DNA from: Piscirickettsiaceae bacterium
GTDB lineage: Bacteria > Pseudomonadota > Gammaproteobacteria > Nitrosococcales > Methylophagaceae
Length of the DNA stretch: 11,231 nucleotides
Direction of reading: 5' to 3'
Assembly: GCA_018646825.1 (NCBI GenBank)
Contig: JABGUA010000231.1
Coordinates: forward strand, 1-11,231
Each line of letters opens with the position of its first letter. Position 1 is the stretch's first letter. A program made the translations under genes and the position numbers. Shown here piece after piece: positions 7,567 through 11,231 of this stretch. The notes under the pieces were generated by a model. It was not told the DNA's origin. It worked only from the letters and a program-made list of their open reading frames with translations, and ran no database searches.

Positions 7567-8178
7567 TTATTCTGTCCGCATCTCTTCCTGTGCTGAGACC
7601 AATAACAGCCCTTTTTCTACCCATATCTTAACTAGAAGGCCTTTTAGCTCAATTTCTTCTGGGGCCATGCCCTCATCTAAATTGGATACTTTCCCAAATA
7701 TTTCTGGCTTATATTCAACTTCATAGATAGTAATTCTGTTTGTTGAATCGGTTTCTGTGTATCTGAGTTGTGCGGCAGTGACACCTTTAATGGAGCAATA
7801 TCGTGCCCCATGCATTGTTTTATCTGCCATCATTCCTGGATCTATTAATGCAAAATCAAGCTGAGTGAAGTATTGTTTAAGATCAGACAATTGATCAGTT
7901 TCAACTTCTAGTGGCTTCATTTTTATATGGTTTTTTGCCACTTCCTGAGCGATTTCAAATGCGATGTTGTTCTGTGTTGGATAAAATTGTACCGCCACTA
8001 CTAACAAAACCAAAATTGAAGCAACTGCTGACATCACGCTATATTTTTTAGATTGTGAGGCCACCGTTTTGTTCTCAGCCGCTTGCAACATTTTTTCATA
8101 CTGTTCTAGCTTTTTATCACTTAAACCTTCTCTACTATAATGCTCTCTTGTTGCTTGCGATAAAGGTTGCTTATTCAT
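7567..8178 (-). CDS. Membrane-anchored anti-sigma-like protein
   Basis: A 203-residue protein with a charged cytoplasmic N-terminus (1-45, including YSREGLSDKKLEQYEKML), one membrane helix (about 47-66) and an outer domain of about 135 residues. That domain includes LDFALIDPG, HGARYCSIKG with the only cysteine (Cys128), and VTAAQLRY. The layout (short inside part, single helix, outside sensor) and its position right after an ECF sigma gene indicate that it holds that sigma factor at the membrane until a signal arrives. The zinc-type HxxxCxxC anti-sigma motif is absent, so the inhibitory mechanism is not obvious. The ATG at 8176-8178 is chosen because GGAG lies just upstream; an upstream in-frame start would run into the sigma gene. 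It overlaps the sigma stop by 8 nt, which implies coupled translation. The signal is unknown. Confidence 0.65.
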   Translation of the reverse strand: MNKQPLSQATREHYSREGLSDKKLEQYEKMLQAAENKTVASQSKKYSVMSAVASILVLLVVAVQFYPTQNNIAFEIAQEVAKNHIKMKPLEVETDQLSDLKQYFTQLDFALIDPGMMADKTMHGARYCSIKGVTAAQLRYTETDSTNRITIYEVEYKPEIFGKVSNLDEGMAPEEIELKGLLVKIWVEKGLLLVSAQEEMRTE

Positions 8179-8659
8179 GACTTGTCTCCACAATGTCATT
8201 ACGTTCGGCATAGTCTTGTAACTTATGCTTGATACGATAGAGCCTCGCTAATACTGTCCCTCTCGGCACCAACGTTTGCTCAGCTATTTCAGCTGCTGTA
8301 TACCCTTCAACCGCCCATAAAAATAGGATTTCACGTTCTGCATTGTCTAACTGACTTATTAATTTATCGATGGTATTGCGATCAATCATTAGGCTTTCTA
8401 AATCACTTTCATCAAGCAGTATCGGAGCGTCTTGCTCGATACTGTCAAAATGAATAATGTTTCGATGACGACAGTCGTCTATAAATCGATTTCTAATAAT
8501 GGTTCTGGCATACGCCATGATGTTATGCGGTGGATAAGGCTGTTTTAGTAATTGCTCTATCGCATTTTGCACCAGGTCATCCGCATGGCTTCGATCCATT
8601 GTTAAGGATAGGCCATATTGAAATAGCTTATTAATTTTCTGGCGATCAAGCACGCTCAT
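8171..8659 (-). CDS. ECF-type RNA polymerase sigma factor
   Basis: A 162-residue protein made only of sigma regions 2 and 4, the ECF layout. Region 2 includes SHADDLVQNAIEQLLKQ and the DNA-melting/-10 part AYARTIIRNRFIDDCRHR (about 50-67). A linker with an acidic stretch follows. Region 4 has LDNAEREILFLWAVEGYTAAEIAE and a helix-turn-helix ending VPRGTVLARLYRIKHKL (about 104-147). It would direct RNA polymerase to a small stress regulon. The ATG at 8657-8659 is used; GTG codons at 8660-8662 and 8651-8653 are alternatives, and the AGGTG nearby does not decide between them. The gene overlaps the upstream BufC-like fragment by 14 nt and the downstream anti-sigma gene by 8 nt, so all three form one coupled unit. 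No ECF-type autoregulatory promoter was seen. Confidence 0.9.
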   Translation of the reverse strand: MSVLDRQKINKLFQYGLSLTMDRSHADDLVQNAIEQLLKQPYPPHNIMAYARTIIRNRFIDDCRHRNIIHFDSIEQDAPILLDESDLESLMIDRNTIDKLISQLDNAEREILFLWAVEGYTAAEIAEQTLVPRGTVLARLYRIKHKLQDYAERNDIVETSHE

Positions 8660-8975
8660 CACCTGTTGCTTTTATATAAAATCCTTTGATATAACCTTCC
8701 GTAATATACCTTGGTAAACAATTGCCAATATTGGCTACCGTCTCAGCCTGTACCATCTCTGCCAGAGTCTTGTCCTGTTGCATGGCAGTCAAAAAAATAA
8801 AGTCTGCTTCATTGAGCGTCATCACAGTCGCTTGGTACTCTGCTCGGTGAATACAAAAATAAAGTCGTCGCTGCTGTTTTTTTATTACGATGGGTCGCGT
8901 GTTGGATGATGTTTTATTCTCACTATAGTATTGCCATAATTGAGCTAAATCAAAATAGGATGATATTAACTGCAT
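8646..8975 (-). CDS. C-terminal fragment of an HvfC/BufC-family (DUF2063) protein
   Basis: A 109-residue reading frame that matches, from memory of the family, the C-terminal winged-helix-like domain of DUF2063 proteins. The elements, in order, are: QLISSYFDLAQLWQYY (family pattern 'xLxxSxYxxxxLWxA'), a strand pair RPIVIKKQQRRLYFCI, TLNEADFIFLTAMQQDKTLAEM (family 'LxxAExxLLxALxxGxxL') and LPRYITEGYIKGF (family 'LxRWxxxGLIxGF'). DUF2063 proteins are normally about 250 residues and act with a DUF692 enzyme to modify a small bufferin peptide. Here the N-terminal domain is absent. The similarity continues about 8 codons upstream of the ATG (VIFELRAN) before an in-frame TAA, as expected after a 5' truncation. 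AAGAG before the ATG could allow translation. It overlaps the ECF sigma gene. It is probably non-functional in peptide modification. Confidence 0.55.
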   Translation of the reverse strand: MQLISSYFDLAQLWQYYSENKTSSNTRPIVIKKQQRRLYFCIHRAEYQATVMTLNEADFIFLTAMQQDKTLAEMVQAETVANIGNCLPRYITEGYIKGFYIKATGDERA

Positions 8976-9013
8976 ATTGGCTCTTAGTTCAAAGATAACA
9001 TCACCTTATATAA

Positions 9014-9054
9014 AAAAAGCAGATTGACCTAACATCTAGGTCGAGCTGCTTTTT
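9014..9054 (-). terminator. Rho-independent terminator after the ferredoxin transcript
   Basis: AAAAAGCAG (9014-9022) pairs with CTGCTTTTT (9046-9054), and GACCTA (9026-9031) pairs with TAGGTC (9037-9042), with a 5-nt loop and a small internal mismatch. On the minus strand the stem is followed by seven T, so it should end transcription from the ferredoxin side. It therefore separates that operon from the BufC fragment and sigma gene. The stem could also work on the plus strand, but no plus gene feeds it. Confidence 0.9.
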
Positions 9055-9055
9055 C

Positions 9056-9171
9056 TTTAAATATTAATTTCATTCGTTGGCCCCACCAGCGGTAGGTTCA
9101 ACCTATATGGGCACGTGTTCTCAGTGCGGAAATGAAGGCATTGAGCTAACAGTTATCGCAATGTTAGCGCT
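9056..9171 (-). other. Structured 3' untranslated segment after the ferredoxin gene, possible small RNA
   Basis: This 116-nt stretch lies between the ferredoxin stop and the terminator. On the minus strand it begins with a perfect 7-bp hairpin (GCTAACA/TGTTAGC, 9145-9168). It then has a distal pairing TTCATT/AATGAA enclosing about 60 nt, an internal hairpin TAGGT-TGA-ACCTA, and a GC-richer stretch CTGGTGGGGCCAAC. It does not fit a tRNA, tmRNA or 4.5S RNA. The 5' half of a 6S RNA is not visible. With a strong terminator at its end it could yield a 3'-UTR-derived small RNA, but this is inference. Confidence 0.3.
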
Positions 9172-9423
9172 TTATTTTGCTGCCATTAAGCCGTCGTATT
9201 TACCACGAAGCTGTTCTTCTGTTTCGACATTGTCAGGATCTTTTGGAATACAATCGACGGGACACACTTCGACGCATTGTGGCTCATCAAAATGACCCAC
9301 ACATTCCGTACATAAGTCCGGCGCAATTTCATAGATTTCAGGACCTTGTGAAATCGCATTATTTGGACATTCTGGTTCACAGACATCACAATTAATGCAT
9401 TCGTCGGTGATAAATAGGGACAT
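9172..9423 (-). CDS. YfhL-type 2[4Fe-4S] ferredoxin
   Basis: An 83-residue cytoplasmic electron carrier of the Allochromatium/YfhL ferredoxin type. It opens with CINCDVCEPECP (Cys9, 12, 15, 19), followed by Cys38-x2-Cys41, the 8-residue insertion VGHFDEPQ before Cys50, then VEVCP (Cys54), with a further Cys58. The insertion and the C-terminal extension (VETEEQLRGKYDGL) define this subgroup, whose two clusters have low, unequal potentials. Natural partners are not known from sequence. GGAG lies about 7 nt before the ATG. It sits 131 nt downstream of coaD, an association common in Gammaproteobacteria, and probably has its own promoter. Its transcript ends at the strong stem-loop 117 nt beyond the stop. 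Confidence 0.95.
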   Translation of the reverse strand: MSLFITDECINCDVCEPECPNNAISQGPEIYEIAPDLCTECVGHFDEPQCVEVCPVDCIPKDPDNVETEEQLRGKYDGLMAAK

Positions 9424-9461
9424 GCTTTACTCCAAAACTTCTTTATTAGTATTGATTTTAA

Positions 9462-9489
9462 CGTTTATCTTACTGAAAGGTCACGTCAA
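9462..9489 (-). promoter_or_regulatory. Weak candidate promoter for the ferredoxin gene
   Basis: In the 131-nt gap after coaD the minus strand has TTGACG (9484-9489), five of six matches to a -35 box. After a 16-nt spacer there is only a poor -10 (TAAACG, 9462-9467). No terminator is visible after coaD, so readthrough from the rsmD-coaD transcript is also plausible. Confidence 0.25.
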
Positions 9490-9554
9490 AACATGTACAT
9501 CTCAGCCTTAACTTCGCTCGACTTTAACTAAAACAACTCTGTATCTAATCGCCT

Positions 9555-10034
9555 TTAAGCTGACAACTCAGCTAATGCTTCTACAACACAAGGTGCTACA
9601 AAAGCAGACACATCGCCACCCAATGCGGCAACCTCGCGCACTAAACTCGATGAGATATAACTAAACTGTTCTGCTGGTGTTAAGAACATTGTTTCTACAT
9701 TTGGTTCCATATGCCGATTCATACCTGCTAATTGAAACTCATGTTCAAAATCAGATACAGCTCGTAGCCCCCGTATGATCACCTGTGCTTTTTTCTCTCT
9801 TGCGATATCAACCAATAAACCTTCAAAGCCACAGACTTCAACATTGGGCAAACCGGCTAATGTTTGCTTTGCCAAATCAACCCGTTTTTCTAATGTAAAA
9901 GCCGGTGTTTTGGTGGGATTAATGGCCACGGCAACAATCACATGCTCAAACAGTTTGCTAGCACGATTGACCAAATCGATATGTCCATTGGTAATAGGAT
10001 CAAATGTCCCAGGGTAAATGACTGTTGTTTTCAC
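9555..10034 (-). CDS. coaD: Phosphopantetheine adenylyltransferase
   Basis: A 159-residue enzyme that transfers AMP from ATP to 4'-phosphopantetheine, giving dephospho-CoA, the penultimate step of coenzyme A synthesis. The nucleotidyltransferase motif YPGTFDPITNGH (residues 7-18, with the T/HxGH element TNGH) is followed by IIRGLRAVSDFEHE (86-99), which lines the pantetheine site. The second ATP-binding signature, FSYISSSLVREVA, also fits. Length and order match the family throughout. The start is a GTG (10032-10034), one base after the rsmD TAG, so the two are translationally linked. The order rsmD-coaD-ferredoxin is a conserved gammaproteobacterial arrangement. Confidence 0.97.
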   Translation of the reverse strand: MKTTVIYPGTFDPITNGHIDLVNRASKLFEHVIVAVAINPTKTPAFTLEKRVDLAKQTLAGLPNVEVCGFEGLLVDIAREKKAQVIIRGLRAVSDFEHEFQLAGMNRHMEPNVETMFLTPAEQFSYISSSLVREVAALGGDVSAFVAPCVVEALAELSA

Positions 10035-10035
10035 G

Positions 10036-10620
10036 CTATTGGCTCGTTATATTTTGAAATAAGCAGTAGTTTACCGCACCCGCTTTTTTTCCTTTAATTA
10101 ATTGCCATTGTGTTGGCAAAATAGGCATTGCGACTTGTTTTGGGTATTCCAAATAAATCAATGCATTCTCAGCAAGGCTATTATTTGTCATTAATTGCTG
10201 TGCAATGTCAGACCAATAATTCCCTTGATACGGTGGGTCAATAAAAACAATATCGTATTGCTGCTGATTTTGTTCTAAAAAGTCACTTGCAGCTTGAGTA
10301 TGAACCTGACATTGTGTTGCGCTTAGTGTTTGGCAATGAGACTGTAATTGCGTTGCTGCTTTAGCGTTCAACTCAACCAACGTGACTTTTTCAGCCCCTC
10401 GTGAAGCGGCTTCCAAACCCAAAGCACCGGTTCCAGCATATAGATCCAGACAGTTTGCAGCTCCTAGATAGGGTCGCAACCAATTAAACACGGTTTCGCG
10501 AATACGATCAGAGGTAGGCCTCAGGCCTGCTAAGTCTAATACCGCTAATTTTCTACCCCGCCATTGGCCTGCGATAATCCGTAAACTGCCAGTCGCTTTA
10601 ACTCTATTGTCCTTTATCAC
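10036..10620 (-). CDS. rsmD: 16S rRNA (guanine-966 N2)-methyltransferase
   Basis: A 194-residue SAM-dependent enzyme that methylates G966 of 16S rRNA in the assembling 30S subunit. The N-terminal signature SLRIIAGQWRGRKL and GLRPTSDRIRETVFNWL are typical. SAM motif I is DLYAGTGALGLEAASRGA (about 60-77) and the catalytic motif IV is DPPY. The C-terminal part carries the usual ALIYLEYPK strand. The start is a GTG (10618-10620) that lies inside the end of the M16 peptidase gene (17-nt overlap). An in-frame TGA a few codons upstream rules out a longer form, and no other start precedes the conserved block. Its stop is separated from coaD by one base. Confidence 0.95.
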   Translation of the reverse strand: MIKDNRVKATGSLRIIAGQWRGRKLAVLDLAGLRPTSDRIRETVFNWLRPYLGAANCLDLYAGTGALGLEAASRGAEKVTLVELNAKAATQLQSHCQTLSATQCQVHTQAASDFLEQNQQQYDIVFIDPPYQGNYWSDIAQQLMTNNSLAENALIYLEYPKQVAMPILPTQWQLIKGKKAGAVNYCLFQNITSQ

Positions 10621-11231
10621 CCACCATCACCGTTATCATTTTGTCTGGATGAACACGGCGGGCAAATGCTTCTTTAATCTGCGCCACGGTGACATTACTC
10701 ACTTTACCTTTAAATGTTTCTAGATAATCTAAAGATAAGCCATAAAAACCTATCATCGTTAAATAATCAGCAATTTTACTATTACTATCAACACGTAAGG
10801 CAAAACCACCCGTAATATTTTGTTTAGCGGCAGTTAACTCAGCCTCTGTTGGTCCGTTAATAATAAAGGCTTTCAATGTCGCCTGCATCACTTCCAATGC
10901 TTGTTGTGCCTGGTCATTACGTGTTTGCAAACCAAATTGATACGGGCCTTGCTGATGCATCGGTCGGAAGTAACTATACGTACTGTAGGACAAACCCCGT
11001 TTTTCACGAATTTCGTTACTTAACTGTGATACTAAGCCGCTGCCACCTAAAATATGATTACCCACGTAAAGCGCAAAATAATCAGGATCATCACGGCTAA
11101 TTCCTGGCTGGCCCATCATAATATGGGTCTGCTGTGATGGATGAGCAATTTCAACTTGTTTCGCTTGCGTCAATGCCGACACACTATTGAGTGGCTTGAC
11201 CATGTCACCTTGTGGCAGGCCGGTCATTAAC
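10604..11231 (-). CDS. M16 (pitrilysin-type) peptidase, C-terminal part (cut by window edge)
   Basis: The frame is open through the right edge, so only the last 208 or so residues are present. They form an M16 C-terminal domain. HIMMGQPGISRDDPDYFALY is followed by VGNHILGGSGLVSQLSNEIR and EKRGLSYSTYSYF, the typical 'GxxFxSRLxxxxREKxGLxYxxxS' block, then GPYQFGLQTRND. The catalytic HxxEH zinc motif of the family lies in the N-terminal half, outside the window. It is therefore unknown whether this is the active or the inactive member of the usual M16 pair. Such paired peptidases commonly precede rsmD in Gammaproteobacteria and are typically periplasmic or membrane-associated. It overlaps the rsmD start by 17 nt, indicating one operon. 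Confidence 0.9.
   Translation of the reverse strand, partial: LMTGLPQGDMVKPLNSVSALTQAKQVEIAHPSQQTHIMMGQPGISRDDPDYFALYVGNHILGGSGLVSQLSNEIREKRGLSYSTYSYFRPMHQQGPYQFGLQTRNDQAQQALEVMQATLKAFIINGPTEAELTAAKQNITGGFALRVDSNSKIADYLTMIGFYGLSLDYLETFKGKVSNVTVAQIKEAFARRVHPDKMITVMVGDKGQ

Noticed and set aside
8179..8211. Longer anti-sigma start inside the sigma gene
   Set aside because: The added residues are the antisense-frame reading of the sigma C-terminus; the ATG at 8176-8178 has a good ribosome site just before it.
9085..9115. tRNA, tmRNA or 6S RNA suggested by the GGTTCAACC loop-like sequence
   Set aside because: No acceptor stem or CCA end fits, and the 5' half of a 6S RNA is not present; the motif is explained by a short self-complementary hairpin.
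9077..9295. Plus-strand frame of 72 residues with a CSQCG motif
   Set aside because: It has no ribosome site and most of it lies opposite the ferredoxin gene; the cysteines come from noncoding and antisense sequence.
1..11231. Mobile element, prophage, CRISPR or toxin-antitoxin system
   Set aside because: No transposase, integrase, terminal repeats, repeat-spacer pattern or recognisable toxin pair was seen; the gene order is mostly ordinary chromosomal.

Overview
The window looks like a chromosomal segment of a moderately AT-rich gammaproteobacterium. The basis is conserved gene order: leuS-lptE-holA at the left, and an M16 peptidase gene-rsmD-coaD-YfhL-type ferredoxin at the right. Protein sequences resemble free-living aquatic Gammaproteobacteria (a Methylophaga/Thiotrichales-like lineage is a guess, not shown). 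No rRNA, tRNA, CRISPR array, transposase or phage gene was seen.

Left (1-3677, all on minus): the 5' end of holA, then lptE and leuS, a compact housekeeping operon read right to left. Upstream of leuS lies a small exported DsrE-like protein.

Middle (3755-7490): a plus-strand six-helix voltage-gated cation channel with an acidic, calcium-channel-like selectivity filter. It converges on a 1-Cys peroxiredoxin across a strong bidirectional terminator. Next is an unrecognised secreted four-cysteine protein (minus). Diverging from it is a chemoreceptor gene (plus) behind a FliA-type promoter. The chemoreceptor is broken by a one-base deletion in a GCGCGCG tract exactly at its signalling tip.

Right-centre (7567-9055, minus): a three-gene overlapping unit. 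It holds a 109-residue piece that looks like the C-terminal domain of an HvfC/BufC (DUF2063) protein, an ECF sigma factor and a one-TM anti-sigma-like protein. This arrangement resembles the tail of a metal-responsive bufferin (bufABC-like) operon. bufA, bufB and the front of bufC are missing, and the break sits against the terminator of the neighbouring ferredoxin gene. I read it as a deletion scar that left an orphan sigma/anti-sigma pair.

Right (9056-11231, minus): a structured 3'-untranslated segment, the 2[4Fe-4S] ferredoxin, coaD, rsmD and the 3' part of an M16 peptidase gene. The last three genes are packed with overlaps or a 1-nt gap.

The points most worth following are the channel filter, the truncated bufferin-type locus, the frameshifted chemoreceptor and the possible small RNA after the ferredoxin gene.
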